DNA of 48,077 nt from VBCK01 sp035511515 (GTDB lineage Bacteria > Pseudomonadota > Gammaproteobacteria > Burkholderiales > Burkholderiaceae_F): contig DATKFG010000066.1 in assembly GCA_035511515.1 (NCBI GenBank), forward strand, positions 1 to 48,077, given 5' to 3'. The position numbers were made by a program, and so were the translations under genes. This document shows, piece by piece, positions 17,069 to 25,526 of this stretch (position 1 is its first letter; the number at the start of each line of letters is the position of its first letter). Under the pieces are notes generated by a model. The model was not told the DNA's origin. It ran no database searches and worked only from the letters and a program-made list of their open reading frames with translations.

Positions 17069-18615
17069 GCCGTCGCCTCCGAGGACGCCCGGCCGGCGCG
17101 CCGCTCGAGCGCGTGCAGGGCGCACTGCGCATCCGAGAACGCGATCCGCCGGCCGGCCACTTCCTGGTACTGCTCGTGGCCCTTGCCGGCGATCAGGACC
17201 ACGTCGGACGGGTCGGCCTGCAGCACGGTGCGCTCGATGGCGGCCGCACGGTCCGCAGTCCGGCTCAGGCGGTCGCCCGCGTCGCCCGCGCCGGCCACGA
17301 TCTGGTCGATGATCCGCGCGGGATCCTCCCCGCGCGGGTTGTCGCTGGTCACCACGATGCGGTCGGCGCCCCGCCCCGCCGCCGCGCCCATCTGCGGGCG
17401 CTTGCCGGGATCGCGGTCGCCGCCAGCCCCGAACACGATCCACAGGCGCCCCTGGCGCGCCTGCGCCACCGGCCGCAGCGCGGCGAGCGCCTGCTCGATC
17501 GCGTCCGGCGTGTGCGCGTAGTCGATCAGCACCAGCGGCTCGTCCCGGCCGGTAAGCTCGATTCGCTGCAACCGGCCCGGGGGCGGCCGCAGCCGTTCGA
17601 GCGCGCGGGCCGCATCGTGCACATCGATGCCGGCCGCCAGCGCGATCCCCAGCACGCCGAGCACATTGGCCACGTTGAAGCGGCCGATCACCGGCGCGCG
17701 CACCGGCACGCTGCGCGCCGGCGCCCCCGGCCGCTGTAGCTGCGCATCGAAGCGGATGTGGTCCGTGTCCAGAACGACCGACCCGGCGCTGAGCTCGGCG
17801 TCGAGCGCCGGCGCCGGCGCCGCGTTTCCGATCCGGTAACCGGTCGTGTGCAGCTTGCGTGCGCGGCACCGCTGCGCCAGCCGCGCGCCGAATTCGTCGT
17901 CCAGGTTCAGCACCGCGCCGGCGAGCGTGGGCGCATCGAACAGCCGCGCCTTGGCGCCTTCGTAATCGCCCATCGAACCGTGATAGTCCAGATGATCGCG
18001 GGTCAGGTTGGTGAACAGCGCCAGGTCGAACCGTATCGCGTCGGCGCGGCGCTGATCCAATCCGATCGACGAGACCTCCATCGCCAGGGCCTGCGCGCCC
18101 GCGTCCAGCAGCGCGCGCGCCTGCCGCTGCAGCCCGATCGGGTCGGGCGTGGTCAGCACCGCGTCGGTCTGCAGCGCATCGGTGAAGCCCGAGCCGACCG
18201 TTCCGATCACGCCGCAGCGGCGGCCGCAGGCCGTCAGTACCTGCGCGATCCAGTGGCTGCTCGAGGTCTTGCCGTTGGTGCCGGTGATGCCGACCGTCAG
18301 CAAGCGCGCGGTCGGATCCCGGTAGAAGGCTGCGCCGATGTCGGCGAGCTGCGCGGCGAGGTTGTCGACCTGCAGCATCGGAACGGGGCACGGCGGCGCT
18401 TCGGGGCCTCCACGCTCGGCGACAATCGCCGCGGCGCCGCGGCCGATCGCATCGGCCACGTGCAAGCGGCCATCGTCGCGCCGCCCCGGCAGCGCGAGGA
18501 ACACGTCACCGGGCTGGATCGCGCGGCTGTCGATGCGCAGATGCGCGGCCTGCGGCGCGTGCGACCGGATCCAGTCGACAACCGGGCCTTCCCGGAGCCC
18601 ATCACCCCCGTTCAT
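17065..18615 (-). CDS. murE: UDP-MurNAc-L-Ala-D-Glu--2,6-diaminopimelate ligase
   Basis: Adds the third stem residue in the cytoplasm. The 516-residue Mur ligase carries IDSRAIQPGDVFLALPG, the P-loop GITGTNGKTSSSHW, EVSSIGLDQRRADA, FTNLTRDHLDYHGSM, DYAHTPDAIEQAL and the C-terminal specificity motif DNPRGEDP. The Asp-Asn-Pro-Arg motif indicates meso-diaminopimelate rather than lysine. The start at 18615 is chosen for GAGG at 8 bases and a 28-base gap from ftsI; an in-frame ATG at 18654 would overlap the ftsI end by 11 bases and cannot be excluded. Confidence 0.95.
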   Translation of the reverse strand: MNGGDGLREGPVVDWIRSHAPQAAHLRIDSRAIQPGDVFLALPGRRDDGRLHVADAIGRGAAAIVAERGGPEAPPCPVPMLQVDNLAAQLADIGAAFYRDPTARLLTVGITGTNGKTSSSHWIAQVLTACGRRCGVIGTVGSGFTDALQTDAVLTTPDPIGLQRQARALLDAGAQALAMEVSSIGLDQRRADAIRFDLALFTNLTRDHLDYHGSMGDYEGAKARLFDAPTLAGAVLNLDDEFGARLAQRCRARKLHTTGYRIGNAAPAPALDAELSAGSVVLDTDHIRFDAQLQRPGAPARSVPVRAPVIGRFNVANVLGVLGIALAAGIDVHDAARALERLRPPPGRLQRIELTGRDEPLVLIDYAHTPDAIEQALAALRPVAQARQGRLWIVFGAGGDRDPGKRPQMGAAAGRGADRIVVTSDNPRGEDPARIIDQIVAGAGDAGDRLSRTADRAAAIERTVLQADPSDVVLIAGKGHEQYQEVAGRRIAFSDAQCALHALERRAGRASSEATA

Positions 18616-18643
18616 CGGGCGAACCTCGGTTTCGAAGCAGTCT

Positions 18644-20434
18644 TCATCTCGCATCGGTCGCCGCGTCGGTCGAGGCCAGCGCCAGCGCGCGCGCCTGCGG
18701 GGCGACCTGCAGCGCCCGCAAAGTTCCGGCAGCCACCTGCGAAAAAACGGGTGCGGCCACATCGCCGCCGAAATACCGTCCACCATGGGGCTCGTCGATC
18801 ATCACGGCGATCACCACGCGCGCCTCGGAGGCGGGTGCGAAGCCGACGAAGGAGGCGACGTACGCGTCCGAATAGCGGCCGTCGCGCAGCTTGCGCGCCG
18901 TGCCGGTCTTGCCGGCCACCGCGTAGCCGGACACGCGCGCCGCCGGCGCCGTGCCCTCGTCGCTGGTGGCGAGCTCGAGCATGCGACGCACGGCCTGCGC
19001 GGTCTGCGCCCGCAGCACAGGCACCGCGGCGGCCGGCGACTCGGCCCGCATCACGCTCACCGGCACGATGTCGCCATCGCGCGCAAACACCAGGTAGGCG
19101 CGCGCCAGCTGCAGCAGCGAAACCGAGACCCCGTAGCCGTAGGCGATCGTCGCCTGTTCGATCGCGCGCCAGCTCTCAGGCGGCCGCAGCCGGCCCGTCA
19201 CGGCGCCGGTCAGCCCGGCGCGCGGGGCCTGCCCGAACCCGACCGCGGTCAGCGTGTCCCACAGCGCCTGCGCCGGCAGCTGCAGCGCGATCTTCGCGGT
19301 GCCGACGTTGCTCGATTTGGCCAGCACCTGCTCGACCGTCAGCACCCCGTGCGAGCTGGTGTCGGAGATGGTGTGCCCGCCGATCCGGATCGATCCGGGC
19401 GCGGTCTGCACCGGCGAGTCGGGCGTGACCACGCCGGCCTCCAGCGCGGTCGCGATCGAAAAGGGCTTCAGCGTCGAGCCCGGTTCGAACGTATCGGTCA
19501 CCGCGCGGTTGCGCAGCCTCTGCGGCTCCATCCGGTCGCGCCGGGCCGGGTCGAAGCTGGGCCAGTTCGTCAGCGCCAGGATCTCGCCGCTTTCGACATC
19601 CAGCACCACGATCGAGCCGCCCTGCGCCTGGTTGGCCTCGACCGCCGCGCGCAGCGCCGAGAACGCGATGTACTGGATCCGGTTGTCGATCGCCAGCCGG
19701 ATGTCGCGCCCTTCGATCGGCTCGCGCACCCAGTCGTCCTCGACGGCGCGCCCGAGGCGGTCCTTGATCAGGTGCCGCAGTCCCGGGCGGCCGGCCAGGG
19801 TGCGCTCGAACGCGAGCTCGATGCCATCCTGGCCGCGATCCTCGACGTCGGTGAAGCCCAGCAATTGAGCGGTAATGGCTCCTTCCGGATACAGCCGCCG
19901 GAATTCGCGGCTGGTATGGATGCCGGCCAGATTGAACGACTCGATCTGGTGCGCGATGCCGAGTTCGACCTGCCGCTTCAGATAAACGAAGCTGCGATCG
20001 TCGGCCGCCAGGCGGCGGCGCAGTTCGCCGGAGGGCACCTCCAGCAGGCGTGCGAGTTGCGCCAGGTCCCGCTTGCCCGCATCGACATCGTCCGGAATGG
20101 CCCAGATCCCGCGCGCCGGAACCGAGGAGGCCAGCACGACGCCGTTGCGGTCCGTGATGGTGCCGCGGGTGGCCGCCACGTCCAGCGTGCGCGCGTAGCG
20201 CGCTTCGCCCTGGCGCTGCAGAAACTGGGTCGAAAGGCCACCTTGCAGGTAGAAGGCGCGACCCGCCAAGGCGACGAAACCGCAAAACAGGCCGAACAGC
20301 AGCATGCGCGAGCGCCAGGCCGGCAACCGGACCTGCAGCAATGGATTGGCCGTACCCAGCGCCGCGTCGCCCGAGCGGCGCTTGCGCGCGCGCGCTGCCG
20401 TGCGCGGGTTGCTGGACTGCGGCGATTGTTTCAC
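18644..20434 (-). CDS. ftsI: Septal transpeptidase FtsI (PBP3)
   Basis: Class B penicillin-binding protein crosslinking septal peptidoglycan in complex with FtsW. The 596-residue protein has a basic cytoplasmic tail, one membrane helix (MLLFGLFCGFVALAGRAFYL, about residues 44-63), the PBP dimer domain with RGTITDRNGVVLASS, and the transpeptidase domain. Catalytic serine S320 is in GSTLKPF, the second motif is SSN (AKSSNVG), and K509 is in the KTGT motif (AGKTGTARK). Its ATG overlaps the ftsL stop (ATGA). Confidence 0.97.
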   Translation of the reverse strand: MKQSPQSSNPRTAARARKRRSGDAALGTANPLLQVRLPAWRSRMLLFGLFCGFVALAGRAFYLQGGLSTQFLQRQGEARYARTLDVAATRGTITDRNGVVLASSVPARGIWAIPDDVDAGKRDLAQLARLLEVPSGELRRRLAADDRSFVYLKRQVELGIAHQIESFNLAGIHTSREFRRLYPEGAITAQLLGFTDVEDRGQDGIELAFERTLAGRPGLRHLIKDRLGRAVEDDWVREPIEGRDIRLAIDNRIQYIAFSALRAAVEANQAQGGSIVVLDVESGEILALTNWPSFDPARRDRMEPQRLRNRAVTDTFEPGSTLKPFSIATALEAGVVTPDSPVQTAPGSIRIGGHTISDTSSHGVLTVEQVLAKSSNVGTAKIALQLPAQALWDTLTAVGFGQAPRAGLTGAVTGRLRPPESWRAIEQATIAYGYGVSVSLLQLARAYLVFARDGDIVPVSVMRAESPAAAVPVLRAQTAQAVRRMLELATSDEGTAPAARVSGYAVAGKTGTARKLRDGRYSDAYVASFVGFAPASEARVVIAVMIDEPHGGRYFGGDVAAPVFSQVAAGTLRALQVAPQARALALASTDAATDAR

Positions 20435-20715
20435 GGCTGCGCGGGGCGCGCTGCCGGTGGCAGCAACGCCGTGTGATCGGGATCGATCGGCCGCATCCCG
20501 AGCCTGCGCGAGGCGGCTTCGATCGCCGCGGGCTGGCCGGCGCGCCCCAGCTCGATCCGCAGCCGGTTACCCTCGGCCTCGGTCTGTCGACCCAGCTGCT
20601 GGGCCGCCTCCAGATCGGCGAACAGGCCGCGTACGTGGTGGCGCGAAGTCACCAGGGACATGGCGCTGGCCATCAGAAAGGCTGCCAGCACCACGACGAT
20701 GACCCGGATCGGCAT
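20431..20715 (-). CDS. ftsL: Cell division protein FtsL
   Basis: Small bitopic divisome protein that forms the FtsQLB complex and activates FtsWI. The 94-residue product has an N-terminal membrane helix (IRVIVVVLAAFLMASAMSLV) followed by a periplasmic helix with coiled-coil character (LFADLEAAQQLGRQTEAEGN) and a Pro-rich tail. Identity rests on position between rsmH and ftsI, size and topology. The ATG at 20715 is preferred because the family begins just before the helix; an ATG at 20730 would add five residues. Its stop overlaps the ftsI start (ATGA). Confidence 0.9.
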   Translation of the reverse strand: MPIRVIVVVLAAFLMASAMSLVTSRHHVRGLFADLEAAQQLGRQTEAEGNRLRIELGRAGQPAAIEAASRRLGMRPIDPDHTALLPPAARPAQP

Positions 20716-20731
20716 GGTGTCGGACCCCATC

Positions 20732-21700
20732 TCAAACCGGCACCGGCGCGCCGGTGCGCTCGGCCACCCGCATCAGCGCCGAGCGCGACCTGGGGTTGGC
20801 CGCGATCTCGGCCGCGTCGGGCCTGACACGGGCGAGCGGCCGCAGCAGCGGCGCCGGCAGCTGCGAGGCGCGCAGCGGCACCCGCCCCAGCGCGCGGTCC
20901 GGATGGGCGCGCGATTCGATGAAGCGCTTGACGATGCGATCCTCCAGCGAGTGAAAACTGATCACCACCAGGCGTGCGCCCGCGGCCATCCGCATCACCG
21001 AGGTCTGCAGCGTCAGCGCCAATTCTTCAAGCTCTTGATTGATGAAAATCCGTACAGCCTGAAAGGTGCGCGTCGCAGGATGCTGATCCGGATCCTTGCG
21101 ATCTTTGACGGGGATCGCGCGCGCCACGAGCTGGGCAAGTTCGAGCGTCCGCTCCAGGGGCTGGCCTGCCGATTGGCGAGCCACAATCGCCTTTGCAATC
21201 GATGAAGCAAACCGCTCATCGCCGTACTCGCGCACCACGCGCCGCACCTCGTCCAGCCCGGCGCGGGCCAGCCACTGGGCCGCCGATTGCCCGGCGTCGG
21301 GGTCCATCCTCATGTCCAGCGGGCCGTCCAGCCGCAGCGAAAACCCGCGCGACGGATCGTCGAGCTGCGGCGAGGACATGCCCAGGTCGATCAGCAGCCC
21401 CGCGATCGCCGGGATCGAGCGCTCGTCCAGCACCTGGCCCAGCCTGGAAAAGCGGGTGCGCACGAATTCGAAGCGGGCATCCGCGATCGAGGCGGCGTCG
21501 CTCGCGGCCTGCGGATCCCGGTCCAGCGCGATCAGTCGCCCGGCGCCGCCCAGTGCGTGCAGGATGCGCCGCGCATGTCCGCCGCGGCCGTAGGTGGCGT
21601 CCACGTAGATCGCCTGCGGGTCCGTCACCAGCATCGCGACCGCCGCCTCCAGCATCACCGGCCGGTGCCCGGCCGCGCTCGATGAAAGTGTGGAGCTCAT
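20732..21700 (-). CDS. rsmH: 16S rRNA (cytosine1402-N4)-methyltransferase RsmH
   Basis: Uses S-adenosylmethionine to methylate N4 of C1402 in 16S rRNA at the decoding centre. The 322-residue protein opens with GHRPVMLEAAVAML, has the AdoMet site DATYGRGGHARRIL, then DLGMSSPQLDDPSRGFSLR, and ends with VISFHSLEDRIVKRF and NPRSRSALMRVAER, all family landmarks. As in most bacteria it is the second gene of the dcw cluster, 6 bases after mraZ. Confidence 0.97.
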   Translation of the reverse strand: MSSTLSSSAAGHRPVMLEAAVAMLVTDPQAIYVDATYGRGGHARRILHALGGAGRLIALDRDPQAASDAASIADARFEFVRTRFSRLGQVLDERSIPAIAGLLIDLGMSSPQLDDPSRGFSLRLDGPLDMRMDPDAGQSAAQWLARAGLDEVRRVVREYGDERFASSIAKAIVARQSAGQPLERTLELAQLVARAIPVKDRKDPDQHPATRTFQAVRIFINQELEELALTLQTSVMRMAAGARLVVISFHSLEDRIVKRFIESRAHPDRALGRVPLRASQLPAPLLRPLARVRPDAAEIAANPRSRSALMRVAERTGAPVPV

Positions 21701-21706
21701 CCACGC

Positions 21707-22135
21707 TTAGAACAAAAACGAGGCTGCGGATTCCGGCAACGCCTGCGCGAGCTGGCCTTGCTCCTGCTGCGCCAGCCGCCCCAGGTCCCACAGCTCGAAA
21801 TGCGTGGCCATCCCGAGCAGCATCACGTCGCGTTCCAGAGCGGCAGCGGCGCGCAGCTCGGCGGGCACCAGCACGCGGCCGGCGCTGTCGATCTCGGTGT
21901 CGGCCGCGTTGCCAAGCAGCAGCCGCTGCAGCGCCCGTGCCGCGTAGGGCAGCGCGGCGATGTCCTCGCGCCGGGCCTCCCATACGGGGCGCGGATAGAC
22001 TAAGAGGCATCCGTCCGGGTGGCGGGTCAGCGTCAGTCGACCTTCGCATTGCGCCGTCAGCACGTCACGGTGCCGGCTCGGGATCGAGACGCGCCCTTTT
22101 CCGTCCAACGTCAGCTGCGAAGCACCCTGGAACAC
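21707..22135 (-). CDS. mraZ: Transcriptional regulator MraZ
   Basis: AbrB-fold DNA-binding protein, known in E. coli to repress its own dcw operon by binding direct TGGG repeats upstream. The 142-residue product has the two MraZ half-domains: FQGASQLTLDGKGRVSIPSR at the N-terminus and DTEIDSAGRVLVPAELR in the middle. The start is a GTG at 22135; no clear Shine-Dalgarno precedes it, but the MFQGA N-terminus is the conserved family start. It heads the cluster downstream of the promoter at 22248-22276. Confidence 0.95.
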   Translation of the reverse strand: MFQGASQLTLDGKGRVSIPSRHRDVLTAQCEGRLTLTRHPDGCLLVYPRPVWEARREDIAALPYAARALQRLLLGNAADTEIDSAGRVLVPAELRAAAALERDVMLLGMATHFELWDLGRLAQQEQGQLAQALPESAASFLF

Positions 22136-22212
22136 GGCCGTCTGGATGCGGACTGTCAGCGTTTTTCTGATGGCCTAAATCAAGCCATTAAGAAGAAAGC
22201 GAACGCTCACTA

Positions 22213-22227
22213 ATCCACTACATCCCA
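22213..22227 (-). promoter_or_regulatory. Candidate MraZ operator (two TGGNN boxes)
   Basis: On the minus strand TGGGA (22227-22223) and TGGAT (22217-22213) are separated by exactly 5 bases, the spacing known for MraZ boxes. A third box at the next 10-base step is not recognisable (AGCGT). They lie between the predicted -10 hexamer and the mraZ start, so MraZ could autoregulate the cluster. The second box deviates from TGGG, hence modest confidence. Confidence 0.35.
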
Positions 22228-22247
22228 CTTTTTTGCACAGGTGGGCG

Positions 22248-22276
22248 ACTCTAGAGCATCAGATCCAACGGGTCAA
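22248..22276 (-). promoter_or_regulatory. Predicted sigma-70 promoter of the dcw cluster
   Basis: Minus-strand TTGACC (22276-22271) and TAGAGT (22253-22248) are spaced by exactly 17 bases, with matches of 5/6 and 4/6 to the consensus hexamers. Transcription would start near 22241, giving a leader of about 105 bases before mraZ that contains the MraZ-like boxes. It is the only good hexamer pair noticed upstream of mraZ. Confidence 0.55.
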
Positions 22277-22517
22277 GATAAGAAAAGGCGGCTTTTCCCA
22301 GTGCTCACAAGCACTTAGGCGGCAAACCTCATCGGAATTTCCGGATCAGAAAAATCCGCGTGTAATTAGCCATATAGCGGCCACACTAAAAGTGATTTCT
22401 GAACCTGGGCGTAGCGGCGCCGTACACGGCGACTCGCTCGCGTGCGGGCGGCTTCAGGAGGGCAGACCGACTCTTGCAATGGGCCTGCGCGGCGGCTCGC
22501 GCATCGGGCCCGGCTGT

Positions 22518-24333
22518 TTACTGCAGCTGCTTCTCGAGCACTTTGGCGGCGTCGCCGAACTGCAGGTTATCTACGTGGTCGCGCATCCGCTCGTAGGACT
22601 CCTTGCCGAGGCGGCGCAGCAGCTGCGGGGAGCAGTCCGTGAATCGGTCCACCGCGGAAAGGCACTGCTGGCGCAGCAGTTCGATCAGCTCGGCCAGCAG
22701 CTGCGGATCCACATCGTCGTCGCTTGCGACCGGGATCTGGTCCGCCTCGGGTCGGGTCGCCTCGAGGAAGGGCGCCGCGCTGTGGCGCAGCTGTCGTATC
22801 AGGGAGGCGACTTCCTTCGTCAGGTGCGCGGCCCGTTCGCATTCTCGCTCGCCCGCGCGACACGCGGCTTCGGCTGCGATCGCGAGCCGATTGATCGCCT
22901 TGGCGCCCAGCAGGCCGCCGCAGCCCCCGAGCTTGTGCAGGCGGCCCGCATGGAGCGCGAGCGCCGCCGCGTCCGGCGTGTCCGTGCCGAGGTCGACGAC
23001 GGCGAACTCCTCGAGAAACCGCTGCAGCAGGGATCGAAACAGGTTCACGTCGCCACCCAGGCGCCCGCCCACGTCTATGGCGTCGATGCCCTCGATCTGC
23101 GGCCACGGGACCGCGGCGGCATTCGTGTGCGATTGCGCTGCCGGCGCAACCGGCGCAGCCGCTCGTTCGCTCGTGGGCCGGACGTGGCGAAGAATGCTGC
23201 TGACCAGGGATCTGGCATCGAACGGCTTGCTGATGAAATCGTCCATGCCGGCGCCCCGGGCCCGCTGGCGCTCGCTCGCCAACGCGCCCGCCGTGAGCGC
23301 AAGGATCGGCAGATTGCTCAGCCCGAGGTCGGCGCGAATGCACCGCGTGGCTTCGTTGCCGTCCATGACGGGCATCTGCACATCCATCAGCACCACGTCG
23401 AACGCCTGCGGCTGAGCCCGCAGCAGCTCGACAGCTTCCTGCCCGTTGCCGGCCAGCGAAACCTGCGCGCCTTCCAGCTCGAGAATGCGCCGGGCCACCT
23501 CCAGGTTGATGTCGCTGTCGTCCACCACCAGCACGCACGTGCCTCGCAAGCCCGGCCGGTCATCCGGCACCGCCACGGTCGGCTGCGGGTCCAGCGACTC
23601 GGCCGAGGCCAGCCCGAATTCCAGCTCGACCCAGAACTCGCTGCCGACGCCAAAGGTGCTGGACAATCCCACCTTGCCGCCCAGCAGTCCGACCAGCTGC
23701 TTGACGATCGACAGGCCAAGCCCGGTGCCGCCGAAACGCCGCGTGGCCGAACCGTCGGCCTGGGCGAATGGCGCAAAAAGCCGCGACTGGACTTCGGGTT
23801 CGATCCCGATGCCGGTGTCGAGCACGGCAAAGTGCAGCTTGACGCTCTCGGGCGTGGCGTCGAGCTGACGAACGCTGAGCTTGACGCCGCCCTGGTCGGT
23901 GAACTTGATCGCGTTGGACAGCAGATTGGTCAGGATCTGCTTCAGGCGCAGGCCATCGCCCTCGAGCGCAACGGGCAGATCGTCCGGCGCATCGATCTCG
24001 AAGGCGACCGTCTTGGCGGCGGCGGATACCGCCATCACCCCGCAGATCTCCTTGAGCAGGTTGCGCAGGCTGAATTGGGCGCGCTCGACCATCAATTCGC
24101 CCGCCTCGATCTTCGACAGGTCGAGCACATCGTTGATCACCCCGAGCAGTGAATTGCTCGCCAGCCGCATCTTGGCCAGAAAGGCGCTTTGCTGCTCGTC
24201 CAGCGCCGTCTGCTCGAGCAGGTACGACAGTCCCATCACCGCGTTCATGGGCGTACTCATCTCGTGGCTCATGTTGACCAGGAACTGGCTCTTGGCCAGG
24301 TTCGCATGTTCGGCCCTGCGCATCGCTTCCTGC
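22518..24333 (-). repeat. Direct repeat copy 1 (kinase core duplication)
   Basis: A segment of about 1.8 kb covering HisKA through the end of the hybrid kinase, repeated in the same orientation at 26816-28625. The two copies are nearly collinear, with only codon-scale length differences, and show long exact runs, for example 75 identical bases at 23001-23075 versus 27293-27367. Similarity stops abruptly upstream of the HisKA domain, where the sensor halves differ. Confidence 0.9.
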
Positions 24334-25526
24334 CGTGATTCGCGCTCTTCGGCAAGCTCGCGCTTGATCTGTCTGCACTCGGTCACGTCGTAGTTCGCGC
24401 CCATCACACGCGTGGCCCGACCGTCCTGGTCACGAAACACAACCGCGCGGCCTTGCAGGTCACGGACCTGGCCATCGGAGCGAATCACGCGGAACTCCAG
24501 ATCGACGGTTTCCCGTGTCTCGATCGCCTCGCGCAACTCGCGCTCGCAGGAGGCAGCGTCCTCGGGGTGGAGGCATTTGGTGAAGTCTTCGTAGCGGCCG
24601 GTAAAGGTCTGCCGCTCCCGCCCGAAGATGCTGAACATCATCTCGTTCCAGACCATCGTGCCATCGGCCAGCGTCAGGTCCCACAGGCCGATCTCGTTGG
24701 CATGGGTGGCCATCGCGAGGCGCTGCTGCTGGTCCACCAGCGCCGCTTCAGCCGCCCGCATCCCGGTGACGTCCTCGATGACGGACAGCGTTCGCACCGC
24801 TTCGCCCTGGGCGTCGCGCTCCAGCGTGGCCGACACGAGTACGTCCATCAGCTTGCCATCGCCGCGTAGCATCTGGTACTCGACGTTCTCGCAGCGCCCG
24901 GTGCGAAAGAACTCCGGCAGCACGACGCGCTGCGCGTAGTCACGCGACGTCTGGGTCAGGAAATTCGTCGAGGGTTTGCCGATCACTTCGGTGCGCGCGT
25001 ATCCCAACTTCGCCAGCCAGGTGTCGCTGACGGCCAGCAGGCGCCCTTGTGCGTCGCTGGAATGGACCATGGCCGGCGTGGCTTCGAACAGCCTGCGCGA
25101 GCGCTCCTCGGCGTCCTCCAGTGCGGCGTTGCGCTCCACCTGGCGCAGCTTGACCACGCGTTCGACGGTGCTGGGCAGCCCGTCCCAGAACGAGTCGGCC
25201 TTCTTGATGTAGTCGGCCACACCCCGACGCAGGGCCTCCGTGGCAACGTGCTCGCTGCCCATCGCGGTGACCAGGATCACCGGCACCGGCGGCACCAGCG
25301 ACCGCGCCGCATCGACCACCGTCCATGGCTCGCCATCCGGCAGTTTGTAGTCCAGCAATACGGCCATGAACGCATCCGAGCGCAGCAGCGCCAGCGCCTC
25401 CGCCACGCCAGCTGCGCGCTGCACGGCAATGCCGTTCCGTGCCAGGACCCGCAGTTCCAGTTCGGCCGTCGCCTGATCGTCTTCGACCAGCAACACGGGC
25501 TTGCGGCCGGCAGCGACCCCGGTCAT
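22518..25526 (-). CDS. Hybrid sensor histidine kinase, REC-PAS-PAS-HisKA-HATPase-REC-Hpt
   Basis: A soluble phosphorelay protein of 1002 residues with no membrane segment. Domains in order: receiver (about 10-128, phospho-acceptor D59 in VLLDYKLPDG), PAS (about 145-262), PAS/PAC (about 275-395), HisKA with H421 in NMSHEMSTP, HATPase (N-box LSNAIKF, G-boxes DTGIGI and GTGLGLSIV), receiver (D715 in VLMDVQMPVMDG) and a C-terminal Hpt-like helix bundle with H864 in RLHKLGGCGG. The H-box is odd: the usual I-R after SHE is M-S, whereas the paralogue at 26816-30511 has SHEIRTP. An N-terminal receiver means it can also accept phosphate from another kinase. Its start overlaps the stop of the REC-GGDEF gene (ATGA). 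The signal is unknown. Confidence 0.92.
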   Translation of the reverse strand: MTGVAAGRKPVLLVEDDQATAELELRVLARNGIAVQRAAGVAEALALLRSDAFMAVLLDYKLPDGEPWTVVDAARSLVPPVPVILVTAMGSEHVATEALRRGVADYIKKADSFWDGLPSTVERVVKLRQVERNAALEDAEERSRRLFEATPAMVHSSDAQGRLLAVSDTWLAKLGYARTEVIGKPSTNFLTQTSRDYAQRVVLPEFFRTGRCENVEYQMLRGDGKLMDVLVSATLERDAQGEAVRTLSVIEDVTGMRAAEAALVDQQQRLAMATHANEIGLWDLTLADGTMVWNEMMFSIFGRERQTFTGRYEDFTKCLHPEDAASCERELREAIETRETVDLEFRVIRSDGQVRDLQGRAVVFRDQDGRATRVMGANYDVTECRQIKRELAEERESRQEAMRRAEHANLAKSQFLVNMSHEMSTPMNAVMGLSYLLEQTALDEQQSAFLAKMRLASNSLLGVINDVLDLSKIEAGELMVERAQFSLRNLLKEICGVMAVSAAAKTVAFEIDAPDDLPVALEGDGLRLKQILTNLLSNAIKFTDQGGVKLSVRQLDATPESVKLHFAVLDTGIGIEPEVQSRLFAPFAQADGSATRRFGGTGLGLSIVKQLVGLLGGKVGLSSTFGVGSEFWVELEFGLASAESLDPQPTVAVPDDRPGLRGTCVLVVDDSDINLEVARRILELEGAQVSLAGNGQEAVELLRAQPQAFDVVLMDVQMPVMDGNEATRCIRADLGLSNLPILALTAGALASERQRARGAGMDDFISKPFDARSLVSSILRHVRPTSERAAAPVAPAAQSHTNAAAVPWPQIEGIDAIDVGGRLGGDVNLFRSLLQRFLEEFAVVDLGTDTPDAAALALHAGRLHKLGGCGGLLGAKAINRLAIAAEAACRAGERECERAAHLTKEVASLIRQLRHSAAPFLEATRPEADQIPVASDDDVDPQLLAELIELLRQQCLSAVDRFTDCSPQLLRRLGKESYERMRDHVDNLQFGDAAKVLEKQLQ

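Larger units (their letters stand above)
22136..22517. other. Intergenic region between mraZ and hybrid kinase gene
   Basis: This 382-base gap holds the dcw promoter and MraZ-like boxes in its left part. The right part (about 22280-22517) lies downstream of the hybrid kinase stop. It has noticeably lower GC than the flanks between 22140 and 22400. No gene, no U-tract terminator and no other clear element was seen there. Confidence 0.5.
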
